64,000 bases of DNA from JBJHBP01 sp050485685 (lineage in GTDB: Bacteria; Pseudomonadota; Gammaproteobacteria; Steroidobacterales; Rariloculaceae): contig JBJHBW010000009.1 of NCBI GenBank assembly GCA_050485685.1, positions 1-64,000 of the forward strand, given 5' to 3'. Below are positions 8,971 through 17,301 of this stretch, in pieces. Made by a program: the position numbers and the translations under genes. The stretch's first letter is position 1; each line of letters starts with the position of its first letter. The notes under the pieces are model-generated. The model was not told where the DNA came from and ran no database searches. It was given only the letters and a program-made list of their open reading frames with translations.

Positions 8971-9153
8971 ATGCGTGAGTTGACCGTCCATGAAGTGGAA
9001 ACAGTGGGTGGTGGTCTGGCACCGCTGGGCATCATTGCCATCGACATGGGTTTGAATGCGCTGGTGCTCGGGCTCGCAACCTATGCGGCGATGAACTACT
9101 ACGCGGAGCGGGATGCAACCAGCACCGGGTGTGCCGCGCCGCTGAGCCGCTAA
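8971..9153 (+). CDS. Double-glycine-leader peptide (bacteriocin/microcin-like precursor)
   Basis: A 60-residue peptide preceded by a near-perfect ribosome-binding site AAGGAGG (8959-8965). The N-terminus MRELTVHEVETVGGG fits the leader consensus (M-R-E-L-x-x-x-E-x-x-x-V-x-G-G) recognised by peptidase-containing ABC exporters. Cleavage after GG would release a peptide of about 45 residues with a Gly/Ala/Leu-rich hydrophobic middle (LGIIAIDMGLNALVLGLATYAAM) and one Cys near the end. This is the profile of class II bacteriocins/microcins or signalling peptides. A strong hairpin and a small membrane-protein gene follow, and an exporter adaptor lies at the window's left edge. Activity is inferred, not shown. 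Confidence 0.7.
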   Translation: MRELTVHEVETVGGGLAPLGIIAIDMGLNALVLGLATYAAMNYYAERDATSTGCAAPLSR

Positions 9154-9190
9154 GAGGGTTACGCCCGGTGGGTTGACCGTCGGGTACATC

Positions 9191-9224
9191 GGGCAGCGGC
9201 CGGTCCGGTGATCGGCCGCTGCCC
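9191..9224 (+). terminator. 12-bp hairpin between the leader peptide and the membrane-protein gene
   Basis: GGGCAGCGGCCG (9191-9202) pairs perfectly with CGGCCGCTGCCC (9213-9224) around a 10-base loop. No T-run follows. In bacteriocin operons such a structure often lets the structural gene be expressed above its partner gene by partial termination or mRNA protection. Confidence 0.65.
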
Positions 9225-9248
9225 TGAACACTCAGCCAGAGGTGACGT

Positions 9249-9536
9249 TTGAACAGTTTGCGAAGGACCATGAATGCTTCCGAAAGGAAAGCCAGGGCGC
9301 TGGCACTTGTCGGTGCCTGGCTTGCCTTTCTCCTTGCTACGGCTATGGCTGCCTTTGGCGTGGGAATTGCGACAGCAGAGTTGGATTATCAATGGACGCC
9401 GCTGTTGGCTTCCATGCGCCTCTGGATCCTGCTTCTAATGGTGACTGGCTTGGTCGCTTATCTCATCGCATTGGCCTTGCTTGCGCGTCGCACGCTTGCG
9501 GCCTTGTGGTGGGAAGGGGATGCCGGCGGCGCCTGA
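9249..9536 (+). CDS. Small two-TM membrane protein, possible immunity protein
   Basis: It encodes 95 residues if started at TTG 9249, which has GAGGTG (9239-9244) upstream; an ATG at 9270 is the alternative but its purine-rich site is only two bases away. Two membrane helices are visible: LALVGAWLAFLLATAMAAFG and LILLLMVTGLVAYLIALAL-like (LWILLLMVTGLVAYLIALAL), with a short basic N-terminus. I recognise no family. Position directly after a double-glycine peptide and a hairpin suggests an immunity or accessory role by analogy with bacteriocin operons. It could equally be an unrelated membrane protein. Confidence 0.6.
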   Translation: MNSLRRTMNASERKARALALVGAWLAFLLATAMAAFGVGIATAELDYQWTPLLASMRLWILLLMVTGLVAYLIALALLARRTLAALWWEGDAGGA

Positions 9537-9606
9537 CAACGCCTGTCGAGGCCCGGATGGTCCTGGCCACGCGACCGTTCTGCCGTGTTTTGCCGTGGAG
9601 TGTTTC

Positions 9607-9635
9607 TGGTCAATGTCGCGGATACTCCCTAGAAT
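9607..9635 (+). promoter_or_regulatory. Possible promoter of the NSS transporter gene
   Basis: TGGTCA (9607-9612) and TAGAAT (9630-9635) are spaced by 17 bases. The start codon follows 33 bases downstream. The -10 box is good, the -35 box weak. Confidence 0.4.
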
Positions 9636-9668
9636 GGCGCGAAAAAAGCCGACGGGAGTCCAGAAAAA

Positions 9669-11045
9669 GTGCCGATATCCGCCCCCTCCGGTCCTCGTGC
9701 GTCCCTGCATGGCCAGTGGACCACAAGGCTCGCATTCATTCTCGCGGTGGCAGGTTCCGCGGTAGGTCTGGGAAATATCTGGCGCTTCCCCTATGTCGTT
9801 GGAGATAACGGCGGCGGCGCTTTTGTGCTTGTCTATCTGCTCTGCGTGGTCGTGGTCGGGTTGCCGGTCATGGTCGCGGAGATCCTGATCGGCCGGCGTG
9901 GGCGGCGTAACCCGGTCGCTACAATGCGGCTGCTGGGCGAAGAGGAAGGTGGTTCTCGCCACTGGCAGATCGTCGGCGCCGTCGGCGTCGTAGCCGCGTT
10001 CCTGATTCTTTCGTTCTACAGCGTCGTGGCCGGCTGGGCGGTTGCGTATATCTTCGAGAGTGCGTCGGGCACGTTCCGAGGCGCCGAGGCCGACGTGATC
10101 GCCGGGGTTTTCACCGCCCTGAGTTCGAACTCCGTCGCGGCCGGGTTCTGGCATACCGTGTTCATGCTGGGCACGATTTTCGTAATTGCCCGTGGCGTGG
10201 AGCGTGGTATCGAATCGGCCGTGCGAATTCTGATGCCGGCGCTGGTTGCATTGCTGCTGGTCATGCTCGGTTACAGCATGGTGGCCGGAGATTTCGGGCG
10301 CGGCCTGGCATTCGTATTCGAGCCACGGTTCGCCGATCTGACCGGCGAAAGTGTGCTGATCGCGCTGGGACAGGCGTTTTTCACGCTGAGCATAGGCATG
10401 GGCGCAGTCATGGTGTACGGCGCCTATCTGCCATCGGAGGCGTCCATCGGTCGTGCTTCCATCGCCGTCGTGATCGCTGACACATCCATCGCGATACTGG
10501 CCGCGCTGGTGATATTCCCGATCGTGTTTGCCAACGGCCTCGATCCTGCATCCGGCGCCGGGCTTGTTTTTCAGTCACTGCCGATTGCTTTCGGCCAGAT
10601 GCCGGGCGGTACCATCATCGCGGTCATCTTCTTTGTTCTGCTGACCTTTGCGGCATGGACCTCCGCGATCAGTCTGATGGAACCGGCTGTCGCCTGGTTG
10701 ATAGAACGCATGGAAGTGTCGCGCCTGCAGGCCTCTGTGACCATCGGCGGCGTGATCTGGCTGCTGGGATTCCTGACTGTCCTGTCTTTCGGTGCCTGGT
10801 CCGATGTGACTTTTCTGCGCGGGACGTTCTTTGACAATATCGACTATCTGACCAACAACGTGCTGTTGCCGGTAGGCGGTCTGGCGATCGTCGTGTTCGC
10901 CGGATGGGTCATGACCCGCAATTCCACGGCGGACGAGCTGGATCCAGCGGCCGGCGGTGCCTATCGGATGTGGCGCCTCATGGCACGCTACGTGGCGCCG
11001 CTGGCGCTGCTGCTGGTGCTGATCAACGCATTGCGTGGCGGCTGA
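9669..11045 (+). CDS. Neurotransmitter:sodium symporter family transporter
   Basis: An inner-membrane Na+-coupled amino-acid or amine importer of the LeuT fold. The 458-residue protein shows the family signature in TM1, VAGSAVGLGNIWRFPYV, with the unwound GLGN substrate/sodium site. NGGGAFVLVYLLCV (TM2) and GLPVMVAEILIGRR follow. About eleven to twelve hydrophobic segments can be counted, in line with shorter bacterial members that lack TM12. The start is GTG 9669. Substrate not predictable. ratA begins 5 bases after the stop, so the two may be co-transcribed although they are functionally unrelated. Confidence 0.93.
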   Translation: MPISAPSGPRASLHGQWTTRLAFILAVAGSAVGLGNIWRFPYVVGDNGGGAFVLVYLLCVVVVGLPVMVAEILIGRRGRRNPVATMRLLGEEEGGSRHWQIVGAVGVVAAFLILSFYSVVAGWAVAYIFESASGTFRGAEADVIAGVFTALSSNSVAAGFWHTVFMLGTIFVIARGVERGIESAVRILMPALVALLLVMLGYSMVAGDFGRGLAFVFEPRFADLTGESVLIALGQAFFTLSIGMGAVMVYGAYLPSEASIGRASIAVVIADTSIAILAALVIFPIVFANGLDPASGAGLVFQSLPIAFGQMPGGTIIAVIFFVLLTFAAWTSAISLMEPAVAWLIERMEVSRLQASVTIGGVIWLLGFLTVLSFGAWSDVTFLRGTFFDNIDYLTNNVLLPVGGLAIVVFAGWVMTRNSTADELDPAAGGAYRMWRLMARYVAPLALLLVLINALRGG

Positions 11046-11050
11046 TCATC

Positions 11051-11509
11051 GTGCGCAGGGTGGAGCGCAGCGCGGAGACCCGCTACTCCGCGGCTCAGAT
11101 GTTTGATCTGGTTGAGGATGTGGAGAGCTATCCGCGGTTTCTGCACTGGTGTCGCGGGGCCTCCGTCACCCGAATCAGCGACCGTGTCATGGAAGCGAGT
11201 CTGGATATCGGTGTGCGCGGTATTCACAAGAGCTTTCGTACGCGCAATACCTCTGACAGGCCTCACAGCATCAGACTGGCGCTGATATCGGGACCTTTCC
11301 GCCACCTTTCCGGCGAGTGGCGTTTCGACGAGCGCGATAACGGCGGCTGCAGGGTGACGCTCACGCTTGAATTCGATGTGCGCTCTTCGCCACTCAACCG
11401 ACTGTTCTCGCTGGTGTTCGAGGAACTGGTGCGTGCACAGGTGAGCGCATTCCTGCATCGCGCTGACGCGCTGTATGGCGGAAATGGCCAGTCTTCTTCC
11501 ACGCAATGA
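11051..11509 (+). CDS. ratA: RatA/COQ10-like START-domain protein
   Basis: The start is GTG 11051 (RRVERSAETRYSAAQMFDLV), yielding 152 residues; the frame is open upstream inside the transporter gene. The START/polyketide-cyclase fold signature is DLVEDVESYPRFLHWCRGA. The family includes E. coli RatA, proposed as a ribosome-association toxin, and the ubiquinone-binding Coq10. The second function is plausible for most proteobacterial members. It overlaps rnfH by 4 bases (ATGA), matching the conserved ratA-rnfH order next to smpB. Confidence 0.9.
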   Translation: MRRVERSAETRYSAAQMFDLVEDVESYPRFLHWCRGASVTRISDRVMEASLDIGVRGIHKSFRTRNTSDRPHSIRLALISGPFRHLSGEWRFDERDNGGCRVTLTLEFDVRSSPLNRLFSLVFEELVRAQVSAFLHRADALYGGNGQSSSTQ

Positions 11510-11877
11510 ATGCTGATCGGGATACGACCGGATTGTATGTGTACGTCGTGTTCGCCACGGCGGGGGCACAGATCGAAAAGAGCCTGCTCTGGTCGCAGGG
11601 GCTTACCGCGGGTGCCGCGGTGCAGCGGTGCGGCCTCGAGCCCGCGGCGTTCGATGAGCAGGGCGAGCCGGTTCTCGGACTTTTCGGCAGGAGAATCTCT
11701 TCGCACCATACGCTCACACCGGGCGACAGGGTAGAGATCTGCAGGCCTCTGGTTGCCGATCCGCGTGCGGCGCGTCGCGCACTCGCTGCGCGCGGGCTGG
11801 TCATGGGCGTGGGTGGTGAATTGGTGCCGCAGGCCGGATCGCGCGAGAGCCATCCGGTCACGCAGAAAAAGCGGTGA
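11506..11877 (+). CDS. rnfH: RnfH family ubiquitin-fold protein
   Basis: A 123-residue protein with the beta-grasp RnfH pattern: VYVVFATAGAQIEKSLLW, then VGLFGRRIS-like GLFGRRISSHHTL and GDRVEICRPLVADPRAARRAL. The RPLxxDPxxARRxRA element is the most diagnostic. Function is not firmly known; it is named after an association with the Rnf electron-transport genes in some species. It is translationally coupled to ratA. A C-terminal tail of about 30 residues is longer than usual. Confidence 0.88.
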   Translation: MNADRDTTGLYVYVVFATAGAQIEKSLLWSQGLTAGAAVQRCGLEPAAFDEQGEPVLGLFGRRISSHHTLTPGDRVEICRPLVADPRAARRALAARGLVMGVGGELVPQAGSRESHPVTQKKR

Positions 11878-11930
11878 ACAGCCTCAGGCGGAGCGAACCG
11901 CAGCGGGGCAGCCCCGCGAATCGGATGAAC

Positions 11931-12299
11931 TCAGGAGGCCTGTTCCGCGGCGCGTTCGCCACGCGGGTCGATGCGGCGTTCCATGCGAATCACGCGATCG
12001 TCTTCAAAGAACACGACGAACCAGTGCTGTATGACCTGGCGATTGCGGCCCTGGCGGAAATAGAACGGATAGTCCCAGCGATCGCGTCGGAAAGGATCGG
12101 AGATCGTCGGCGTGCCGAGCAGGAACTGCACCTGACTGCGTGTCATGCCTTCCTGTACCTGATCCACGGCGGACTGCTCCAGCAGATTGCCCTGCTGAAT
12201 ATTCATGCGATAGACGCAGCCTGTACCGGCGCTCAGCGCCAGTACCACGAGCAGCAGTGTGCGTATCAGTATCCGCCTTTTTCGCTGTTCAGTTCCCAC
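11931..12299 (-). CDS. bamE: Outer-membrane assembly lipoprotein BamE
   Basis: The small lipoprotein subunit of the BAM complex stabilises BamA-BamD during outer-membrane protein insertion. The 122-residue precursor has a signal peptide ending SAGTGC. The SmpA/OmlA fold follows: NIQQGNLLEQSAVDQVQEGMTRSQVQFLLGTP, whose key parts are QQGN, GMTRSQV and LLGTP, then WDYPFYF. It is convergent with rnfH (54 bases apart) and divergent from fur, so bamE and fur share a promoter region of about 70 bases. Confidence 0.95.
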   Translation of the reverse strand: MGTEQRKRRILIRTLLLVVLALSAGTGCVYRMNIQQGNLLEQSAVDQVQEGMTRSQVQFLLGTPTISDPFRRDRWDYPFYFRQGRNRQVIQHWFVVFFEDDRVIRMERRIDPRGERAAEQAS

Positions 12300-12370
12300 G
12301 GTGGAGAGGGCGCTCCGTCTGGTCCATAATCACGGCCGCATCTTACCTGATTGTGTGGAGCGATTGGACC

Positions 12371-12838
12371 GTGGAACGGAACGAACTGCGCAAGGCGGGC
12401 CTGAAGGTCACGTCGCCGCGACTTAAGGTTCTGGAAATCCTGGAGAACAGTGACGAACGCCATATGACCGCGGAAGCGATCTATCGCGGTCTGCTGGAAT
12501 CCGGGGAGGAACTGGGACTGGCGACTGTCTACCGGGTGCTGACGCAGTTCGAGCGTGCCGGGCTGGTCACGCGCCACAATTTCGAGGGTACGACAGCTGT
12601 TTTCGAACTCGCCGATCGCACCCATCACGACCACATGGTGTGCCTGGACACAGGTCAGGTCATCGAGTTCTTCGATGAACGCATCGAACAGCTGCAGCGT
12701 GAAGTGGCACGGCGTTACGGCTACGAGATCGAGGAACACAGTCTGGTGCTGTATGTAAGGCCGCGCGCAGATCAGGCAGGCAAAAAGGCTGGCGGTGACG
12801 AATCGGCACAGGACGGCGAAAACCCGCCCATAGGCTAG
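12371..12838 (+). CDS. fur: Ferric uptake regulator Fur
   Basis: An iron-responsive repressor. The start is taken at GTG 12371 (ERNELRKAGLKVTSPRLK), 155 residues; GTG 12353 is an alternative. The winged-helix region (LKVTSPRLKVLEILE, TVYRVLTQFERAGLV) and metal-site signature HHDHMVCLDTGQVIEF are clear. The second Cys of the usual CxxC pair is Thr here (CLDT), a variation also seen in pseudomonads. The C-terminus adds a charged tail. fur lies divergent from bamE, a common gammaproteobacterial arrangement. Confidence 0.95.
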   Translation: MERNELRKAGLKVTSPRLKVLEILENSDERHMTAEAIYRGLLESGEELGLATVYRVLTQFERAGLVTRHNFEGTTAVFELADRTHHDHMVCLDTGQVIEFFDERIEQLQREVARRYGYEIEEHSLVLYVRPRADQAGKKAGGDESAQDGENPPIG

Positions 12839-12846
12839 TGCAGCGA

Positions 12847-14529
12847 TCAGCTGCCGGCGCGCTCTATCATTTCCTCTGCGTGCGCGCGTGCCCGGTCGGT
12901 AATCCGCACACCGCCCAGCATCCGTGACAGTTCCTCCACGCGCTGGGGCCGCTCCAGACGTTTCACTTCCGTACGACTGGTGCGTCCGTCGGTGTGTTTG
13001 ATGACACAGAAATGTTCGCGGCCGTAGCTGGCGACCTGAGGCAGATGCGTAACGCTGATGACCTGACGGTGGCGGGCGAGGTCGGCCAGGCGTGCGCCGA
13101 CGATTTCAGCGACACCGCCGCCTATGCCGGCATCGACTTCGTCGAAGACCAGTGTCGGTACCGACGAGTCATGGGTGGCGACGACTTCCAGCGCAAGACT
13201 CACTCGCGACAGCTCGCCGCCGGATGCAACCCGGTTCAGGGCGCCGAAGGGCTGGCCGGGATTCAGTTGAACCTGGAATTCGATGTGGTCCAGTCCGCTG
13301 GCCTCGGCCCGTTCCGGATTGCGGCGTTGCACCGCTACCCGAAATACGCCATAAGGGAGGCCCAGCGCGCGGATCTGCGCGGTAACGGATTCTCCCAGCC
13401 GACGTGCGGCGGCTTCGCGCGCTGCCGACAGTGCGTGCGCCTGCTTCAGATATCGGGATTCAGCTTCACGGGCGCGTTCTTCAAGGGCATCCAGCGATTC
13501 CTCGTCTCCATCGAGTTCCGCCAGCTGCGCCTGCAGAGATTCAAGCACCCTGGGCAGTTCCGACTCGGAGACCTGATGCTTGCGGGCCAGAGCGCGCAGG
13601 CGGGCAAGCCGGGATTCCACGAGATCCAGGCGCTGCGGGTCGTGTTCGAGGCCGTCGCTGTAACGTCGCAGCAGTGAGGCAGCTTCACCGGCAGCGATTT
13701 CGGCATCGCGCAGCAGCGCAACGGCCTCGCCGAGTTCGCTGTCCAGTTCGGCGAGTTGATCCATCGCCCTGACAGCTTCGGCGAGCAGGCTCTGGGCACA
13801 GGCTCCGTCACCCTCATAGACTGCCGACAGTACGGCGGCGAGCCCGCTGGCCAACCTGTCGACATTGGCCAGCCGATTGCGTTCCTGGGTCAGCGACTCG
13901 AACTCGCCGTCAGCCGGTTCCACTGCCTGCAGTTCGCTGGTCTGGAACTGCAGCAGCTCGAGTCGCGCGCTGCGCTCGGCGCTGCCGGAACGACGGCTCT
14001 CCAGTTCCCTCCGGCTAGCTCGCCAGTCACCAAAGCCCTTCGCGGTGGCGTCCACCAGTGCCGTGTGATCGCCGTAACTGTCCAGGATCAGGCGTTGTGT
14101 CGCTTCTGAGCCCAGAGACTGGTGGGCCTGCTGGCCGTGAATGTCGACGAGCAGTGCGCCCAGTTCACGCAGATCCTGCGCGGTGGCCGGCTGATTGTTG
14201 ATGAATGCACGTGACCGCCCTTCAGCGCTGATGATGCGGCGCAGTACACAGGTGCCGTCGGCGTCCAGACTGCGTTCACGCAGCCATTGCGACGATGGAT
14301 GGTCATCGCTGCATTCAAAGACAACACTGATCTCGGCACGTTCCTCGCCGGCGCGAACCGCGCTGGCGTCCGCGCGATCTCCGAGCGCCAGCCCCAGCGC
14401 ATCGACAATGATGGATTTTCCGGCGCCGGTCTCGCCTGTAATTACGGTGAATCCGGAGCCGGGCTCCAGTTCCACCTCGTCTATCACGGTGTAGTTCCTG
14501 ACTCGAATCAGGCTGAGCATGGTCTGCAT
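12847..14529 (-). CDS. recN: DNA repair protein RecN
   Basis: An SMC-like ATPase for double-strand-break repair. It has 560 residues starting at 14529; the third downstream ATG (14520, MLSLIRVRNYTV) fits the usual N-terminus better. It has Walker A GETGAGKS, a long coiled-coil centre rich in Glu/Leu/Arg, the signature LNPGQPFGALNRVASGGELSR (ABC motif ASGGELSR), and Walker B LVFDEVDAGIGG. It is convergent with fur and lies 2 bases after nadK, with which it is likely co-transcribed. Confidence 0.96.
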   Translation of the reverse strand: MQTMLSLIRVRNYTVIDEVELEPGSGFTVITGETGAGKSIIVDALGLALGDRADASAVRAGEERAEISVVFECSDDHPSSQWLRERSLDADGTCVLRRIISAEGRSRAFINNQPATAQDLRELGALLVDIHGQQAHQSLGSEATQRLILDSYGDHTALVDATAKGFGDWRASRRELESRRSGSAERSARLELLQFQTSELQAVEPADGEFESLTQERNRLANVDRLASGLAAVLSAVYEGDGACAQSLLAEAVRAMDQLAELDSELGEAVALLRDAEIAAGEAASLLRRYSDGLEHDPQRLDLVESRLARLRALARKHQVSESELPRVLESLQAQLAELDGDEESLDALEERAREAESRYLKQAHALSAAREAAARRLGESVTAQIRALGLPYGVFRVAVQRRNPERAEASGLDHIEFQVQLNPGQPFGALNRVASGGELSRVSLALEVVATHDSSVPTLVFDEVDAGIGGGVAEIVGARLADLARHRQVISVTHLPQVASYGREHFCVIKHTDGRTSRTEVKRLERPQRVEELSRMLGGVRITDRARAHAEEMIERAGS

Positions 14530-14531
14530 CG

Positions 14532-15428
14532 TCAGCGGTTGTGGCCGGAATGATTCGCACGCCCCCAGTGCAGCTTCGATCGCAGCAGCTCGTAGTAGTC
14601 ATAGCCGGGGGGGTGCAGCAGCGTGACCTTGCGGTCCGCGGCGCGCACCCGCAGGGTGTCACCTGCACTGATCTCATTGACCGTCTGTCCGTCGCAGGAA
14701 AAATGCGCACGGTTACCGGCGGCCAGGTCTACCCGAATCTCTATGCTGCTGTCCGACGTCAGGACCAGCGGCCGGTCGCTGAGCGTATGCGGACAGATCG
14801 GCGCAATCACCAGAGCCTGTACATCAGGGTGCATGATAGGCCCCCCGCAGGATAACGCGTAAGCGGTGGATCCGGTCGGAGTGGCCACAATCAGACCATC
14901 GCTCCTGTGGGCGGTGACGAAGCTGCCGTCCACCCAGGTTTCGCAATCGATCATGCGACCGCTTTCGCCTTTCTGCAGCGCGACATCGTTGAGGGCGAAC
15001 ATGGGCTTGCCGCTCCCCGACGATGACTGCAGTTCGGCCTCAAGCATCAGGCGTCGCTCTTCCCGGTAGTCGCCGGCAAGGATCACGTCGATTACGTCGA
15101 GCATGTGCTCGGGCGATACATCGGCGAGAAACCCCAGACGCCCGCGATTGATTCCAAGCACCGGCACACCGTGGGCGGCTGCCTGCCTGGCCGCGTGCAG
15201 AATGGTGCCGTCACCGCCGACGGCCACGACCAGATCTGCCTGCGCGGCGACTTCGGGCTCAATAAGTCGTGTGACGCCGTCGAATTGCGAGCGTCTCTCC
15301 GGGGGCGGGTTGGCGAGCACCTCAAGGCCCCGACCGCGCAGGTGCGCGACGATCTGTGAAGCGGGGTCAGCCACGCTGTCGTCCGCGAAACGTCCCCAAA
15401 GGCCGATGCGGCTGAAAGACCGGGTCAT
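14532..15428 (-). CDS. nadK: NAD kinase
   Basis: It phosphorylates NAD+ to NADP+. The start is at 15428 (MTRSFSRIGLWGR), 298 residues; the frame extends 47 codons upstream in sequence that does not look conserved. The GGDGT motif (VAVGGDGTILHAAR), LGINRGRLGFLAD and the NDVALQKGE segment identify the family. The C-terminal PTGSTAYALSCGGPI region completes the NAD site. The nadK-recN order is conserved in gammaproteobacteria, here reading away from hrcA. Confidence 0.95.
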   Translation of the reverse strand: MTRSFSRIGLWGRFADDSVADPASQIVAHLRGRGLEVLANPPPERRSQFDGVTRLIEPEVAAQADLVVAVGGDGTILHAARQAAAHGVPVLGINRGRLGFLADVSPEHMLDVIDVILAGDYREERRLMLEAELQSSSGSGKPMFALNDVALQKGESGRMIDCETWVDGSFVTAHRSDGLIVATPTGSTAYALSCGGPIMHPDVQALVIAPICPHTLSDRPLVLTSDSSIEIRVDLAAGNRAHFSCDGQTVNEISAGDTLRVRAADRKVTLLHPPGYDYYELLRSKLHWGRANHSGHNR

Positions 15429-15553
15429 CGGCGCAGCTTCCCGCTGCGATTCGCGGTAGTCAGAGACCTCAGGTACGCGCGCGGATACCGTGGGCCGGCG
15501 ACCCGGATCTGAAGGGCTGGCTCTGGCGACGTTTGCATTCGGTCTTGTCTTTC

Positions 15554-15582
15554 TTGACGTCCCTGACACCCGTTGCTAGCTT
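15554..15582 (+). promoter_or_regulatory. Probable sigma70 promoter of hrcA
   Basis: TTGACG (15554-15559) and TAGCTT (15577-15582) are separated by 17 bases. The first candidate start codon of hrcA is 18 bases further, so the mRNA leader would be very short if 15601 is used. Confidence 0.5.
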
Positions 15583-15600
15583 GCCTGTGGCCTGCAACGG

Positions 15601-16683
15601 ATGGCTACGTTATCACAGCGGCGAGCGATGGCGAGCAAGAACCGACACGAAGGATTGGACGAACGTGCACAGCACCTGCTGAGGCTGCTGGTCGATCGCT
15701 ATATTCGCGATGGCCAGCCGGTGGGTTCGCGTACGCTGTCGCGTGAATCAGGTCTGGAGGTCAGTGCTGCGACTGTGCGCAACATCATGGCGGACCTGGA
15801 GGACATGGGTTTTCTCAGTTCGCCGCACACCTCTGCCGGCCGTATTCCGACCATCCAGGGATACCGGTTTTTTGTCGATACCCTGGTGAAGCTGACACCG
15901 CCGCGCGGTGAGGAAGTGTCACGTCTGCAGGAGGCGTTGCTGGAGGCGGCCGACGATCCGCAGGCTCTTGCCTCTTCGGTGTCCAACCTGCTGTCTGCGG
16001 TGACGCAGCTGGCCGGGGTGGTGACGATTCCGCGGCGCACGCAGGTGACACTGCGCCAGATCGAATTTCTGCCCCTGTCGGACCGTCGGGTGCTTGCGAT
16101 TCTGGTCATCAATGACCGCGAGGTGCAGAACAGGATTCTGTCGGTCTCGCGCGAGTTCTCCGATGACGAGCTGCGCAGGGCCGGCAACTATCTGACCGAT
16201 CACTTCGGTGGCAAGGATCTTCATCAGGTGCGGCGCGAGCTGGTCGAAGAGCTTCGCCAGACCCGCGAACATATGAACGAGATGATGAAGGATGCGATCG
16301 AGATGGCGCAGCAGGTATTCCCGGAGCAGGTGCCGGCGGGTGAGTACGTGCTCGCCGGTGAGACCAACCTGATGGGCGTGGACGACCTGTCGGATGTTGA
16401 GAAACTGCGCGGCCTGTTCGAAGCCTTCAGCCGCAAGCGCGACATCCTGCACCTGCTGGACCGCAGCATGCATACCGAGGGCGTGCAGATCTTCATCGGC
16501 CAGGAGTCGGGCTACCAGCTGCTCGACTCGTGCAGCATCGTGGCGGCGCCTTACGGTAGTGAAGATGATGCGATGGGCGTTCTCGGTGTCATAGGACCCA
16601 CCCGCATGGCCTACGAGCGTGTGATCCCTATAGTCGATGTGACTGCCCGTCTGATTCGCCGCACCTTGAACTCCCGCGTATAG
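15601..16683 (+). CDS. hrcA: Heat-inducible transcription repressor HrcA
   Basis: HrcA represses heat-shock genes by binding CIRCE operators. It has 360 residues from ATG 15601; ATG 15628 (MASKNRHEGLDERAQHLL) is an alternative. The N-terminal winged helix is seen in PVGSRTLSRESGLEVSAATVRNIM, split as VGSRTLS and VSAATVRNIMADLE. PHTSAGRIPTIQGYRFFVD and the C-terminal GPTRMAYERVIPIVD are further hallmarks. No CIRCE palindrome is visible in front of grpE or dnaK. Both of those have sigma32-type promoters instead, so HrcA's targets may lie elsewhere (groESL). Confidence 0.96.
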   Translation: MATLSQRRAMASKNRHEGLDERAQHLLRLLVDRYIRDGQPVGSRTLSRESGLEVSAATVRNIMADLEDMGFLSSPHTSAGRIPTIQGYRFFVDTLVKLTPPRGEEVSRLQEALLEAADDPQALASSVSNLLSAVTQLAGVVTIPRRTQVTLRQIEFLPLSDRRVLAILVINDREVQNRILSVSREFSDDELRRAGNYLTDHFGGKDLHQVRRELVEELRQTREHMNEMMKDAIEMAQQVFPEQVPAGEYVLAGETNLMGVDDLSDVEKLRGLFEAFSRKRDILHLLDRSMHTEGVQIFIGQESGYQLLDSCSIVAAPYGSEDDAMGVLGVIGPTRMAYERVIPIVDVTARLIRRTLNSRV

Positions 16684-16692
16684 CCCCCATCA
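16665..16692 (+). promoter_or_regulatory. Sigma32 heat-shock promoter of grpE
   Basis: CTTGAA (16665-16670), 14 bases, CCCCATCA (16685-16692) matches the sigma32 consensus (CTTGAA / CCCCATNT). It overlaps the last codons of hrcA and ends 34 bases before grpE. Confidence 0.8.
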
Positions 16693-16725
16693 TCTCTGGC
16701 TGGTACCTGAGGGAGGACCATATAG

Positions 16726-17271
16726 ATGGCTGATGAAGCCGCTGAGAATCACGCGGCCGGGACACCGCACGAAGACGGATCCGGGCACGCAGCCGAGGAA
16801 CAGACCTCGGTCGAGCAGACCGTGGAAGCTTTACGCGAACGGGCTGATGAGAACTGGGCGAAATACCTTAGAGCCTGTGCAGAGCTGGATAATTTTCGCA
16901 AGCGCAGTGCCCGTGAGGTGGACAGTGCGCGCAGGTATGGCGTAGAGCGGCTGGTGCAGGCCGTGCTGCCGGTACGGGACAGCCTTGAGGCCGGGCTGGC
17001 GGCCGGCTCGCAGGCAGACCGCGACACACTGCTGGAAGGTGCCCGTGCGACGCTGCGTCTGCTCGAGGACGCGCTCAGTCATGCCGGCGTCGAAGAGATC
17101 GATCCGCTGGGCGAGCCGTTTGATCCTGAGCGTCATGAAGCCATGATGGTGCGACCCACCGGCGACGTGGAACCGGACACGGTGATCGAAGTGATCCAGA
17201 AGGGTTACGGGATCCACGAGCGAGTCGTGCGTCCGGCGCGGGTCATTGTCTCCCAGGCCCCGCAGGGCTGA
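16726..17271 (+). CDS. grpE: Nucleotide exchange factor GrpE
   Basis: It releases ADP from DnaK during the chaperone cycle. It has 181 residues with an acidic, low-complexity N-terminus (about 30 residues), a long helix with WAKYLRACAELDNFRKRSARE, and the C-terminal beta domain HEAMMVRPTGDVEPDTVIEV followed by GYGIHERVVRPARVIV. GAGGG-type ribosome site (GAGGGAGGA) precedes the ATG. The gene lies between hrcA and dnaK and has its own sigma32 promoter. Confidence 0.97.
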   Translation: MADEAAENHAAGTPHEDGSGHAAEEQTSVEQTVEALRERADENWAKYLRACAELDNFRKRSAREVDSARRYGVERLVQAVLPVRDSLEAGLAAGSQADRDTLLEGARATLRLLEDALSHAGVEEIDPLGEPFDPERHEAMMVRPTGDVEPDTVIEVIQKGYGIHERVVRPARVIVSQAPQG

Positions 17272-17301
17272 TGCAGAGCCACAGAATCCGGCGGAGTTCG
17301 C

